Shown here: one piece after another, positions 24,740 through 33,302 of the stretch
Layout: every line of letters starts with the position of its first letter
How positions within the stretch are numbered: position 1 is the first letter of the stretch
Origin: Patescibacteria group bacterium
Lineage (GTDB): Bacteria > Patescibacteriota > Patescibacteriia > JAHIZJ01
DNA length: 39,321 nucleotides
NCBI GenBank assembly: GCA_018814765.1
Contig: JAHIZJ010000027.1
Span: 1-39,321, forward strand
Reading direction: 5' to 3'
Program-made: the position numbers and the translations under genes
The notes under the pieces: model-generated
Seen by the model: the letters and a program-made list of their open reading frames with translations, nothing else
Told to the model about the DNA's origin: nothing
Databases searched by the model: none

Positions 24740-25321
24740 ATGATCATATCCATATCAGGTAAGCCGGGCTCAGGAAAAAGCTCAGTTGCTAAGGCGATTG
24801 CTAAAGAGTTTGGACTGGAACGATATTACATGGGCAGACTTTGGCGCGAGAAGGCTCGTGAGAAAGGCTTAACATTAGTTGAAGGGCTGATAGAAGGTGA
24901 GACAGACTCCGTTACAGACAAAGAAATAGATGACTATCAGATAAAGCTCGGTCAGACCAAAGATGATTTCGTTATAGAAGGCCGAACCTCATTTCACTTC
25001 ATTCCTCAATCATATAAGATATACCTGGATGTGGAGCCGGAAGAAGGGGCCAAGCGCATCTGGGGCGACCTGCAAAAGAACGCAGATAAAAGAAACGAAG
25101 CTCAGCAATTAAACAGCGTTGACGATGTGATAAAAAGCGTAGCCAGACGTATTAAAAGCAGTCAAATACGTTACCGGAAGTACTACAATATAGATGTATT
25201 TGATCCAAAAAATTATGATTTTTATCTGGACACAACTAAGATAGATAAGCCAGGTGTGATAAAAAAAGTTATTGAACAAATAAAAAAAGATGTGGTCACT
25301 AGAATCAAAGAAAGGAATTGA
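24740..25321 (+). CDS. Cytidylate kinase-like nucleoside monophosphate kinase
   Basis: 193 residues. The P-loop SGKPGSGKSS (about 5-14) starts a small kinase fold like archaeal-type CMP kinase, with YYMGRLWREKAREKG as the acceptor region, DDFVIEGRTSFHFIP as Walker-B-like strand and the Arg-rich RRIKSSQIRYRKYYNIDV lid/LID-following segment. It would phosphorylate (d)CMP using ATP in the cytoplasm. It overlaps the next gene by 32 bases. Confidence 0.8.
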   Translation: MIISISGKPGSGKSSVAKAIAKEFGLERYYMGRLWREKAREKGLTLVEGLIEGETDSVTDKEIDDYQIKLGQTKDDFVIEGRTSFHFIPQSYKIYLDVEPEEGAKRIWGDLQKNADKRNEAQQLNSVDDVIKSVARRIKSSQIRYRKYYNIDVFDPKNYDFYLDTTKIDKPGVIKKVIEQIKKDVVTRIKERN

Positions 25322-26876
25322 TAAACAGGCGGTAATCGCGCTAATTGGGGGGTTTTTTGTTATTGTGATAATTATAGTCCTTACTGTTGTTATTGAAAAA
25401 AATAATCCATTTAATGGTCAGGGGGCATTTGATCGTTTAATACCCAGCCAGTCACAGTTGTATATACACGCTGATATAAGCAGGATACCAAAAGATAGTG
25501 AATCTGTTGCTAACGAGGAGCTGACTAAGTTTGTCCTAAATGGTGAGCAGGAGCTAAAAAGGCTGATGCCCGGAGGGATTAACCTGACTGTTTTTGCATC
25601 TAATCTTAACAATGAATTGGCGTTTTTCAAGTTAACCGAAGGCTATGGCTTATTGGTCAGAGTAAAATCAGAGGAGCAGTTTCGTGAGTTTATGGCTGAT
25701 TCGTTTAAGGATGAAATAAAGAGTGAGGAGTTTGAAAGTACCAAGATAGTTACACAGACCGCAGATAGTTCTATCAACCTTAGTTGGGCTCGGGTGAATA
25801 AAAAAGTTTATATAATTGCCAGCACAACTGATGTAATTAAAGAAGTTATTTCCGTTGATAAGAAAAAGACAGAGTCGATCGAAGCGCGAATCAAAGTATA
25901 TAATCCCGGTGCTCATTTTATCTATGGGATAGCTAACCCAAAACAATTGGTTGGTACATATAATATTCTTGATTCTATCACTGAGATAGGTTCACAAAGT
26001 CTGAATGAATTCACTGAAACATATTTTGACCTGGACACAAAGGATGGAATGCTTTTTGGAACGATCAGTAATTATGCACCGACCTTGCTAGAAAGATTAA
26101 CTGCCGGTGACTTGCCAAACATTTACAGACAGTCAAGCAGGTACATGCCGGATGATTTGAATCTGGCTTGGCTAAATACAAATCCCGGTGAGTTCATTGA
26201 TAATCTGCAGATGTTTCAACTAGCTTTTCCCGACGAACTGAACTTTGACTGGCCAGACTTTGTAAATCAGGCGCTGGGCTTTGATTGGGAAAAAAACATC
26301 TTGCCTCTTCTTGACATTCAGACCGATATATATGTTGCTCCAACGGATCAGCCAGATGATATGAGTAAACCATTTGTTATTTCCTTTATCCCAGACGAGT
26401 TGGAACAATTGACGGAGACACAAAATAATTTAGAAGCAGTCCTAAGACAAGTACTGGGAACTATGTATCCCAGTCGCTTAGAAAAGATATTATCCGACGG
26501 TAGTAGTGTAGTTGAGCTACTGCCAAATCCCCAAGCAGGTGAGACGACACAGTATCAATATGAAGATCAAACGATTGATAATCTTTGGCGAATTGATTTA
26601 CCGAAATCCGAGATGGTCATAGTTTTTGGTCAGCTGGATAAGCGGATAATCTTTTCGAACTCTACAGAGTTGGTTGATTCTATAATCCAGCAATCGGCTA
26701 TAGATACTGAAGCCACACCCAAGTGTCTGGAAGAAATAAAAGGCAGTCGTCTAATCGTTCTGGATAATAAGCAGATTGAGTCACTAAATTCGCTCGGGCA
26801 TAACATTTCACATCTCTATATAGGAGACGGAATCACAGATAATAAGATTTTGTTAAATTATTGTCTGGAATTCTAA
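25290..26876 (+). CDS. Membrane-anchored protein, DUF3352-like
   Basis: 528 residues. One hydrophobic segment (about 14-36, AVIALIGGFFVIVIIIVLTVVI) anchors a large outside region beginning FDRLIPSQSQLYIHADI, which resembles the opening of DUF3352 proteins where a short 'drop of strands' pattern is repeated (compare FYAHADxxR-like openings). Repeat units with FFKLTEGYGLLVRVKS and YIIASTTDVIKEV support a tandem alpha/beta layout. No enzyme motif is seen. The start overlaps the kinase gene, suggesting coupling. The family assignment is tentative. Confidence 0.55.
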   Translation: MWSLESKKGIDKQAVIALIGGFFVIVIIIVLTVVIEKNNPFNGQGAFDRLIPSQSQLYIHADISRIPKDSESVANEELTKFVLNGEQELKRLMPGGINLTVFASNLNNELAFFKLTEGYGLLVRVKSEEQFREFMADSFKDEIKSEEFESTKIVTQTADSSINLSWARVNKKVYIIASTTDVIKEVISVDKKKTESIEARIKVYNPGAHFIYGIANPKQLVGTYNILDSITEIGSQSLNEFTETYFDLDTKDGMLFGTISNYAPTLLERLTAGDLPNIYRQSSRYMPDDLNLAWLNTNPGEFIDNLQMFQLAFPDELNFDWPDFVNQALGFDWEKNILPLLDIQTDIYVAPTDQPDDMSKPFVISFIPDELEQLTETQNNLEAVLRQVLGTMYPSRLEKILSDGSSVVELLPNPQAGETTQYQYEDQTIDNLWRIDLPKSEMVIVFGQLDKRIIFSNSTELVDSIIQQSAIDTEATPKCLEEIKGSRLIVLDNKQIESLNSLGHNISHLYIGDGITDNKILLNYCLEF

Positions 26877-26991
26877 TTATCTTCATGTGGATAAGCCATA
26901 ACCATACTAACAAGCAGTCCACCTTTTTGTATTTGGCTGGATTTCACGTTTCTTGGCTAAGACTATACAAAAAGATGACAAAATACTGCTC

Positions 26992-27020
26992 TTGACAAGA
27001 TGCTTTTTCTTTGCTATACT
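26992..27020 (+). promoter_or_regulatory. Consensus promoter of the structured RNA
   Basis: TTGACA, exactly 17 bases, TATACT. It is the strongest promoter match in the window. Transcription should begin near 27027. Confidence 0.85.
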
Positions 27021-27026
27021 CCTAAT

Positions 27027-27434
27027 AGAATCATTGACAACCCAAATACTTCATGCCGGAATGGTGTGAAATACCACTTCCACGTAGCGCGGAATTGGAT
27101 TTTCATACTGTTCGAAATAACTGCCCTTCCGACGGGCTGAAAACCAAAACAAATTCCCCCAAAACAGGGGAAAACAAAAACAAAAAGGTGTTTTTCTGCG
27201 ACTTCGGTTAAAGTGAAATACCGTAAGAACGGTGTGAAGAGCTGCACATTTGATAGTCGGATATAATGTGTGTAAGAGCATTGAACGGAATGCCTTGCGC
27301 TGGCTATACGAATACCTCATTTGAAAAAAGTTAAATTGGGTGCTCGTATAGCCGGACTCGGCTTATTTAATGCTTTGGGCGTAGCTAGCCATTTACTAAT
27401 CGTTTAGGGCTTGAACTACGCCCTTTTCTTTTTG
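27027..27434 (+). ncRNA. Unidentified structured RNA of about 400 nt
   Basis: The stretch lies between a consensus promoter and a strong terminator and has no convincing gene. Stems include GGAA.GGT/ACC.TTCC (about 27058-27081), GCCC/GGGC near 27123-27137, CCCC/GGGG near 27155-27169, ACCG/CGGT near 27220-27233, and a perfect 10-bp GGCTATACGA/TCGTATAGCC (27302-27353). GTGAAA followed by CCGTAAGAACGG, and later CGGCTTAT, recall conserved RNase P RNA blocks in the right order, but the essential GAGGAAAGTCC block is missing. A 52-codon frame (27053-27211) lacks a ribosome site. It could be an independent RNA or an lspA leader. Confidence 0.6.
27377..27434 (+). terminator. Terminator of the structured RNA
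   Basis: GGGCGTAG pairs with CTACGCCC over a long loop and runs into TTTTCTTTTT. It lies about 45 bases upstream of lspA. Confidence 0.75.
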
Positions 27435-27479
27435 TTGTAATTCGTTGTAGAAATTATATACTTGTTGTAGGAGATTATT

Positions 27480-27947
27480 ATGTTAAATCCATTTCGTTAT
27501 CCCGTATTACTTATTTCAGCTTGTGCTGTTTTATTTTTCTCTGATCGGTTGGGTAAGCTTATATCACAACTAAATGTCAACACCAACGTCATAATAAATA
27601 AGTGTTTTGCTTTTGGATATTATCCAAATCAGGGAATAGGCTTTGGGATACAGATGAACAAAACGATCATTATTGTTACGTCGGTAATAATCATTTTAGG
27701 ACTAGCCGGTTGGCTAGTTCATGTATGGAATAAAGAATATGCAATGCAAGCTTGGGGCATCAGCTTTATTGTTGCGGGAGCTACTAATAATTTGTTAGAC
27801 AGAATATTTTTTGGTCATGTGATTGATTATATAAAGTTATTTGATTGGTCACTGTTTAACCTAGCTGATGTAATGATAGTTGTTGGATTGATCATTGTTT
27901 TGTTGGGACTGCATAAGCCTGAAAAGAATGACTTTACAAAAAATTAG
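27480..27947 (+). CDS. lspA: Lipoprotein signal peptidase
   Basis: 155 residues with four membrane segments. LspA (signal peptidase II) cleaves the signal peptide of prolipoproteins after lipid attachment. The two catalytic aspartates are Asp107 in AGATNNLLDR and Asp130 in FNLADVMI, and the NQGIGFG loop corresponds to the conserved NxGxAF block. GTAGGAG precedes the ATG. The sequence is divergent (SDRLGK for the usual DQxTK). It follows the structured RNA and ends in its own terminator. Confidence 0.85.
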   Translation: MLNPFRYPVLLISACAVLFFSDRLGKLISQLNVNTNVIINKCFAFGYYPNQGIGFGIQMNKTIIIVTSVIIILGLAGWLVHVWNKEYAMQAWGISFIVAGATNNLLDRIFFGHVIDYIKLFDWSLFNLADVMIVVGLIIVLLGLHKPEKNDFTKN

Positions 27948-27967
27948 TATTGAGTTAGGCTAATAAT

Positions 27968-27996
27968 AGCAGGCGAGATTTGTGGCCTGTTTTTCT
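27968..27996 (+). terminator. lspA terminator abutting the comM start
   Basis: CAGGC pairs with GCCTG and is followed by TTTTT; the comM start codon lies two bases after. Confidence 0.65.
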
Positions 27997-27997
27997 T

Positions 27998-29506
27998 ATG
28001 CCTGCAAAAGTATATTCAGCCGGAGTGGTCGGTCTCGATGCCCAATTGATTGAAGTTGAGGCGGATATTGCTTCGGGTTTACCCAAATTCCTAATTGTTG
28101 GTTTACCTGATATTGCAGTACAGGAAGCACGCGAAAGAGTACGATCAGCAATTAGAAATAGTTTACTGCGCTATCCTTCAACTCGGGTAACAGTTAACCT
28201 GGCTCCAGCCGATATAAAAAAAGAAGGGCCGGCTTTTGATTTGCCAATGGCTGTCAGCATTCTGGCCGCCTCGAGTCAGATACCTATAATACCGCCACGT
28301 TCATTGTTTATAGGTGAACTATCTCTTGAAGGAAGACTACGACCGGTAAATGGTATCCTCTCTGTGATGCTGGAGTGCCAGAAAAAGGGCTGGCAAAGAA
28401 TCTTTCTTCCGTCTAGTAATGCTACCGAAGCTTCGATTATTAAAGACGTAAAAATCTACCCTGTAGAAAACCTTAACCAATTAATCAATCATTTGATTGG
28501 TGCTGGTAAAATCAGTCAATACAAGGCCGGTCCATCAGTTTATCAGGCACCTGTATTCTCCGTGGATTTTAGTCAGGTAAAGGGACAAGAACAAGCCAAA
28601 AGAGCACTAACAATTGTTGCAGCTGGTGGCCACAATGCACTACTATCAGGTCCACCAGGCTCTGGTAAAACATTATTGACCAAAGCTTTGGTGTCCATTT
28701 TACCTGAGATGGAGCTGGAAGAAGCTCTTGATGTTACGCGGATCTACAGCGTTGCCGGATTAATACAGACAGACCAGCCACTTTTACGGCAAAGACCATT
28801 CAGGTCACCTCATCATACTGCTTCAGCTGCTTCGCTAATCGGCGGTGGCCGGATACCCCGCCCTGGTGAAATCTCATTAGCTCATAGGGGGGTTCTCTTC
28901 CTAGATGAATTACCGGAGTTTCCCCGTTCGGTTCTGGAAAGTTTACGCCAACCTCTTGAAGAAGGTGTGATATTTGTCACCCGGGTACAGGGTAGCTTGA
29001 AATTCCCGGCAAAGTTTATTCTCATGGCAGCCCAAAATCCCTGTCCCTGTGGATACTATGGCGATCGGGACAAAGAATGTTCCTGTACCCCTTGGCAGAT
29101 TTCTAAATACAATAAAAAGATCTCCGGACCGTTACTTGATCGGATTGATCTGCATTTGAGAGTGTCTCGAGTAAAGTTCGAAGAGCTAACCTCTATTTCA
29201 CCTGCTGAGAAGTCTGACAGCATACGAGAAAGGGTAGTTCAAGCACGCCAAGTACAGTTAAAAAGATTTAAGAACGCAAAAATATTTACAAATACAGAGA
29301 TGGATTCAAGAGGCATTAAAATGTTCTGTCAGATTGATACAGTTAGTCAAGAAATCTTACACAAGGCCATGAGTCTACATCAATTATCTGCCCGTTCCTA
29401 TACCAGGATCTTGAAAGTGAGTCGTACAATCGCGGACCTGGAGGGGAGTGAGAGTATTAAATCACGACATATTGCTGAGGCGCTTCAATATCGAGCGGTT
29501 GATTGA
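27998..29506 (+). CDS. comM: YifB/ComM family AAA+ ATPase (Mg-chelatase-like)
   Basis: 502 residues. The N-terminal ChlI-like domain begins VYSAGVVGLDAQLIEVEADI and includes PAFDLPMAVSIL and IGELSLEGRLRPVNG. The AAA+ core has Walker A LLSGPPGSGKT, RPFRSPHHTASAASLIGGG, Walker B HRGVLFLDELPEF, a Cys cluster in AAQNPCPCGYYGD, and the C-terminal domain LSARSYTRILKVSRTIADL. ComM is a hexameric helicase that promotes branch migration during natural transformation. The ATG sits directly after a hairpin T-run and lacks a clear ribosome site; a start at 27980 is a weaker choice. Confidence 0.92.
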   Translation: MPAKVYSAGVVGLDAQLIEVEADIASGLPKFLIVGLPDIAVQEARERVRSAIRNSLLRYPSTRVTVNLAPADIKKEGPAFDLPMAVSILAASSQIPIIPPRSLFIGELSLEGRLRPVNGILSVMLECQKKGWQRIFLPSSNATEASIIKDVKIYPVENLNQLINHLIGAGKISQYKAGPSVYQAPVFSVDFSQVKGQEQAKRALTIVAAGGHNALLSGPPGSGKTLLTKALVSILPEMELEEALDVTRIYSVAGLIQTDQPLLRQRPFRSPHHTASAASLIGGGRIPRPGEISLAHRGVLFLDELPEFPRSVLESLRQPLEEGVIFVTRVQGSLKFPAKFILMAAQNPCPCGYYGDRDKECSCTPWQISKYNKKISGPLLDRIDLHLRVSRVKFEELTSISPAEKSDSIRERVVQARQVQLKRFKNAKIFTNTEMDSRGIKMFCQIDTVSQEILHKAMSLHQLSARSYTRILKVSRTIADLEGSESIKSRHIAEALQYRAVD

Positions 29507-29518
29507 TTATGGATGATT

Positions 29519-29604
29519 GGCGGGGACGCCTTCATGTAAATTAATAATATATTATATTAAGAAATAGCATTCCTCTTTTTATCCCATTCGTAGGCGTCCC
29601 CGCC
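29519..29604. repeat. Inverted repeat upstream of the second RAYT gene
   Basis: GGCGGGGACGCCT and its exact complement (13 bp each) enclose about 60 AT-rich bases, 15 bases before the transposase start. It may be the element's end or target structure. Confidence 0.7.
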
Positions 29605-29619
29605 GTAGACTCTAAATAT

Positions 29620-30171
29620 ATGAAAAACAAGATTTATTACAACAAAGACCATTTTTATTTCTTGACATCCACCATCAGTGGTCATCGTATTATATTTGAT
29701 CGAGATAATTACGCAACAATAGTTATCGATAGTTTGAAGTATCTTCGTGAAAAAAGATATATGAAATTATATTCGTTTGTACTCATGCCAAACCACATCC
29801 ACATTTTACTGAAAGCTATAGATGGATCAACAATTAATGAAATTGCACAAAAACTTCATTCCTATACAGGACACGCACTTCTTGCTCAAATGCGAAATGA
29901 AAAAGATTGGGGATTATTAAAGTATTTTAAAGAGTTTGCTTATTATTCAAAGAACGATCGTAGCCATTGCTTCTGGTATGATGCATTAGTAAGAAGTATA
30001 GTTGACGAAAGATCAGTATTTAGATTTATGGAATATATACATTCAAATCCTTTTAACAAAAAGTGTGAGTTAGTCAAAGATAGATCGGAGTATAAATACT
30101 CAAGTGCTTGTTACTATGATTCGGGTATACAGTCGATTATAGAGGTGGATGATGTGAGGGAAGAGTGTTAA
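29620..30171 (+). CDS. REP-associated tyrosine transposase (RAYT), second copy
   Basis: 183 residues of the Y1 transposase family. The HUH motif is canonical here: LMPNHIHILL with His59 and His61. The later FWYDALVRSIVDERSVFRFMEYIHSNPFNK block is the family's typical C-terminal region and supplies tyrosine candidates. It is not closely similar to the RAYT at 351-872, so the two elements arrived separately. A perfect 13-bp inverted repeat precedes it; I found no matching structure downstream. The gene appears intact. Confidence 0.82.
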   Translation: MKNKIYYNKDHFYFLTSTISGHRIIFDRDNYATIVIDSLKYLREKRYMKLYSFVLMPNHIHILLKAIDGSTINEIAQKLHSYTGHALLAQMRNEKDWGLLKYFKEFAYYSKNDRSHCFWYDALVRSIVDERSVFRFMEYIHSNPFNKKCELVKDRSEYKYSSACYYDSGIQSIIEVDDVREEC

Positions 30172-30213
30172 ATAAGCATTATGAAACCGTATGAAAGTTT
30201 ATGCAGTTATTGC

Positions 30214-30242
30214 TTGACATTGTCTGACAGTATTCAATAATG
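30214..30242 (+). promoter_or_regulatory. Candidate promoter for the redox gene pair
   Basis: TTGACA is followed 16-17 bases later by an AT-rich -10-like box (AATAAT). It is about 55 bases before the thioredoxin gene. Confidence 0.5.
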
Positions 30243-30274
30243 ACTATACTACTAATAATTCATATGGAGGATAT

Positions 30275-30781
30275 ATGAGTAATAAAACAGTAATGGTAAT
30301 TATCGTCATATTGGTCGCTGGCGGGCTAGTGTGGGTAGCATCATCAAATACATCAGAGACAATAAATAACGACAACAGCAATACAGCGAACACTAGTGTG
30401 AATGTGAACTCAGTAAATAACAATGAAAGCAACATCAACGAAAACAGCAATGCCGTAATGGCTGAGGATAATTCAGCAGGGCGATATATTGACTATTCAG
30501 AATCAGCTGTAGCCCAGACAAAAAGCAAGAAACAGGTTTTATTCTTCCATGCCGGCTGGTGCCCAACTTGCATAGCGGCTAATATTGAGTTCAATGAAAA
30601 CCTAGATGGCATTCCTAATGACGCTGTGCTTGTTAAAACGGATTATGATTCTCAAACCGAGCTCAAGAAAAAGTACGGCATTACCTACCAACATACATTT
30701 GTTCAGATTGACGAAAGTGGAGATGAGATTACCAAGTGGAATGGTGGAGGCATTGATGAGCTTACTTCAAATATTAAATAA
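30275..30781 (+). CDS. Membrane-anchored thioredoxin-like protein
   Basis: 168 residues: signal-anchor at about 5-23, an Asn/Ser/Thr-rich linker (about 24-60), then a thioredoxin fold with active site HAGWCPTC (Cys96, Cys99). The domain therefore faces outside. The downstream cis-Pro region is not classical (YQHTFVQI), as in some thioredoxin_7-like proteins. GGAGGA precedes the ATG. It lies six bases before the DipZ-like gene, so they probably work together: DipZ would pass electrons outward and this protein would reduce or isomerise disulfides. Confidence 0.85.
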   Translation: MSNKTVMVIIVILVAGGLVWVASSNTSETINNDNSNTANTSVNVNSVNNNESNINENSNAVMAEDNSAGRYIDYSESAVAQTKSKKQVLFFHAGWCPTCIAANIEFNENLDGIPNDAVLVKTDYDSQTELKKKYGITYQHTFVQIDESGDEITKWNGGGIDELTSNIK

Positions 30782-30787
30782 TCCAAT

Positions 30788-32512
30788 ATGTTTGTATTAT
30801 CCGGATTTGCGTTTATTGCCGGGGTGGTTACAATACTATCGCCCTGCATACTTCCCCTTCTACCAATCATTCTATCTAGCTCTACAGCTGGTAGTAAAAG
30901 ACGGCCCTTTGGTGTTGTCTTTGGGTTTATTGCCAGTTTTACATTCTTCACATTATTTCTGACCTCAATAGTTAAAGTGACAGGCTTGTCAGCTGATTTT
31001 CTGCGTAATTTTGCGATTATAGTTTTACTGGGATTTGGTGTCAGTATGCTATTACCCCAAACACAAGTACTACTGGAAAAATCATTTACCAGTTTATCCA
31101 GTAAAGCACCTCAGCCAAAAAGACGAAGCGGATTCAAAGGAGGGGTATTAGTTGGCATCAGTCTGGGCTTGATCTGGACTCCTTGTGTCGGACCAATTTT
31201 AGCATCTGTGATCTCATTAGCTCTGACCGGCAGTGTCACCGGAACAGCATTTCTGATTACTTTAGCGTACTCGATAGGTACTGGTCTGCCGATGTTGGCA
31301 ATAATATTCGGTGGTCGGCAATTATTACAGCGCGTACCGTGGTTATTGCGCAATACTGCCATAATAAAAAAAGTATTTGGCGTCCTGATGATACTTACAT
31401 CGATTGGTATATTTTACAACATTGACCGATCGTTCCAGACATATATTTTGGATAAGTTTCCTAGTTATGGTACCGGTTTAACCGAGATAGAGGACAATGA
31501 AACAGTCCGCCAGGAGCTAGAAAAAGTTGATGAACAAACAATTAATGATGAAAACATGGGCCAACCAATGGACGAGTTTATAGATAGCGAAAAATTAATA
31601 GCCCCTGACTTAATACTAGGTGGCAGTTGGTTAAATTCAGATCCGCTGACAATATCAGAGCTTAAAGGAAAGGTCGTTTTGGTAGATTTCTGGACCTATA
31701 CCTGCATAAACTGTATAAGAACACTTCCTTATGTACAAAGTTGGCAGGAAAAATATTCAGACAAAGGACTGGTCATTATAGGTGTGCATGCGCCGGAATT
31801 TGAATTTGAAAAGAAATCAGCTAATGTTCAGAAAGCTATTGAAGATTTTGGATTAACTTATCCGGTAATGCAAGACAATGATTTTCGTACCTGGAGAGCC
31901 TATGACAATCACTATTGGCCGGCAAAATATTTGATAGATAAAGATGGTCGAATACGCTATACGCATTTTGGTGAGGGTAAGTATGATGAGTCTGAAAAAT
32001 GGATTCAGAAACTATTGGACGAGGCCGGTCAGGAGGTTAATGATTCGATCAATAATGCCACCTATTCTATCAGTGCGTTGACCCCGGAGCTATATTTTGG
32101 CTATTGGCGGATTGATTATTTAGCATCACCTGAAAAATTAGTAAAAGACCAAGTCATTACCTATAGCTCGCCCAACTCCTTACCGCAACATCACTTTTCT
32201 TATGAGGGTGACTGGAAGATAGCTAGACAGCATGCCATACCAGGGGAAAAATCCAAACTGATTCTCAACTATGAGGCAAAAAATGTTTTTCTGGTCATGC
32301 GACCACTAGAGAAAAAGGCTACAGTCAGTGTTAGTCTAGATGGAGCTACGGTATCTGAAAAAGATTTAGGTGATGATCTTAAAGATGGGCAGGTAATTGT
32401 TGATACGGATAGGCTTTACTCTATAATCCAGTCAAATTCTTCAGGTATACATGAGCTCACTTTGGAATTTCCTGATGGTGGGGTTGAGCTATATGCTTTT
32501 ACGTTTGGTTAG
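30788..32512 (+). CDS. DipZ-like fusion: CcdA membrane domain plus TlpA-like thioredoxin
   Basis: 574 residues. Residues 1-215 are a CcdA/DsbD-type membrane domain with six hydrophobic segments and the paired cysteines Cys20 (LSPCILP) and Cys133 (WTPCVGP). Residues about 268-425 are a TlpA-like thioredoxin domain with DFWTYTCINCIRTLPY (Cys306, Cys309). The C-terminal 150 residues form a beta-rich domain as in mycobacterial DipZ. The protein should carry electrons from cytoplasmic thioredoxin across the membrane to outside thiol proteins. It follows the thioredoxin-like gene within six bases. Confidence 0.9.
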   Translation: MFVLSGFAFIAGVVTILSPCILPLLPIILSSSTAGSKRRPFGVVFGFIASFTFFTLFLTSIVKVTGLSADFLRNFAIIVLLGFGVSMLLPQTQVLLEKSFTSLSSKAPQPKRRSGFKGGVLVGISLGLIWTPCVGPILASVISLALTGSVTGTAFLITLAYSIGTGLPMLAIIFGGRQLLQRVPWLLRNTAIIKKVFGVLMILTSIGIFYNIDRSFQTYILDKFPSYGTGLTEIEDNETVRQELEKVDEQTINDENMGQPMDEFIDSEKLIAPDLILGGSWLNSDPLTISELKGKVVLVDFWTYTCINCIRTLPYVQSWQEKYSDKGLVIIGVHAPEFEFEKKSANVQKAIEDFGLTYPVMQDNDFRTWRAYDNHYWPAKYLIDKDGRIRYTHFGEGKYDESEKWIQKLLDEAGQEVNDSINNATYSISALTPELYFGYWRIDYLASPEKLVKDQVITYSSPNSLPQHHFSYEGDWKIARQHAIPGEKSKLILNYEAKNVFLVMRPLEKKATVSVSLDGATVSEKDLGDDLKDGQVIVDTDRLYSIIQSNSSGIHELTLEFPDGGVELYAFTFG

Positions 32513-32544
32513 AAGGATATAAAACGACAACAATATGTAGCATG

Positions 32545-32620
32545 GTAATGGAAAGCTAAAGCTATCCGTTTTAAAGATCCATAATTTATTCATGACGCGC
32601 ACCCACAGAGGGGTGCGCTA
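32545..32620. repeat. REP-like remnant and hairpin
   Basis: GAAAGCTAAAGCTATC is the reverse complement of the core of the RAYT-flanking repeats at 310 and 1035. A perfect GCGCACCC/GGGTGCGC hairpin follows (32597-32618). It is probably a decayed repeat. Confidence 0.4.
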
Positions 32621-32695
32621 TGAGGCGTGTTGTCTCTTTGCAAAGAAAAAGGACCAGCCTAGTGAAAGGTGGCCCAAAGATTGGAGAAGTGTGAT

Positions 32696-33016
32696 CTAGC
32701 TGGCATATGGCCGCATTATTGTGCCACAGCCTTGGCACTTGCCCATTTGTCTGGCCTTGTCACGGCATTCAACCTTTACGGTTGGGTTATTTCCGAGGAA
32801 GCAGCTGGGACATTTGTTGTGATGCCAGCGTGCCTGCGGATACGAGCCAAAGGTAGGCAGGTGGATACGAGGATTCATCATCTGCTGGAACACTGCGAGT
32901 GGAATGGTCCCGTGTTGCCAGAACGGGAAAACGATATCACCTGCGATATAGCCTTGGCGCACTCCGCCATCTCTAGGGTGTCGTCCATCTTTCGTTAAAA
33001 CCACTATACCTGCCAC
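32696..33016 (-). CDS. Small protein with C-terminal zinc-ribbon-like cysteines
   Basis: 106 residues if it starts at the GTG at 33016, five bases after AGGAGG; a GTG six bases earlier is too close. The C-terminal third has CPSC and later CQGCG, a spacing suited to one zinc ribbon (about 70-100). The N-terminal part (MAGIVVLTKDGRHPRDGG) has no recognisable family. A consensus promoter lies 50 bases upstream. An overlapping plus-strand frame (32669-32998) has neither ribosome site nor promoter and is rejected. Confidence 0.55.
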   Translation of the reverse strand: MAGIVVLTKDGRHPRDGGVRQGYIAGDIVFPFWQHGTIPLAVFQQMMNPRIHLPTFGSYPQARWHHNKCPSCFLGNNPTVKVECRDKARQMGKCQGCGTIMRPYAS

Positions 33017-33065
33017 GGCCACCTCCTGTATTTATTGCCTATGACTTGATAAAGAACACGGGTGT

Positions 33066-33094
33066 ATATTAATCGATTGTGGGGTGGGTGTCAA
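33066..33094 (-). promoter_or_regulatory. Promoter for the small zinc-ribbon-like gene
   Basis: On the minus strand TTGACA, 17 bases, TAATAT. Confidence 0.75.
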
Positions 33095-33107
33095 TATACA
33101 GACTGTC

Positions 33108-33127
33108 ATGCCGGACCGCGATCCGGC
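33108..33127. repeat. Short palindrome
   Basis: TGCCGGA and TCCGGCA pair around CCGCGA, just upstream of the minus-strand promoter. Confidence 0.5.
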
Positions 33128-33154
33128 ATCTCCAAAGGAGCCAGGCCTCTGAAT

Positions 33155-33223
33155 AAAAAAAACAAAAACCCCGCTTCGTCCATGCTAAGTAATGCCATGG
33201 GTTAATTGAGTCGACTACGCGGG
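33155..33223 (-). terminator. Minus-strand terminator
   Basis: On the minus strand CCCGC pairs with GCGGG across an inner CATG...CATG stem and is followed by GTTTTTGTTTTTTTT. No gene is visible immediately upstream (33224-33302), so it may end a small RNA or back up the terminator at 33303. Confidence 0.6.
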
Positions 33224-33302
33224 ATTATTTACGGTGACTAAAGATATTGCTTATTCGTTTATTTATTAGCATAAAGTTGCTTTAAGGATTGGTTCTATGT
33301 AA

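Noticed and set aside
27014-27320. Minus-strand frames across the structured RNA
   Set aside because: They have low-complexity, implausible sequence and no start signals, and they lie opposite a promoter-terminator unit.
27027-27434. Calling the structured RNA tmRNA or RNase P RNA outright
   Set aside because: There is no tRNA-like CCA end or T-loop for tmRNA, and the essential GAGGAAAGTCC block of RNase P RNA is absent.
32669-32998. 109-codon plus-strand frame
   Set aside because: It has no ribosome site or promoter and lies opposite a minus-strand frame that has both.
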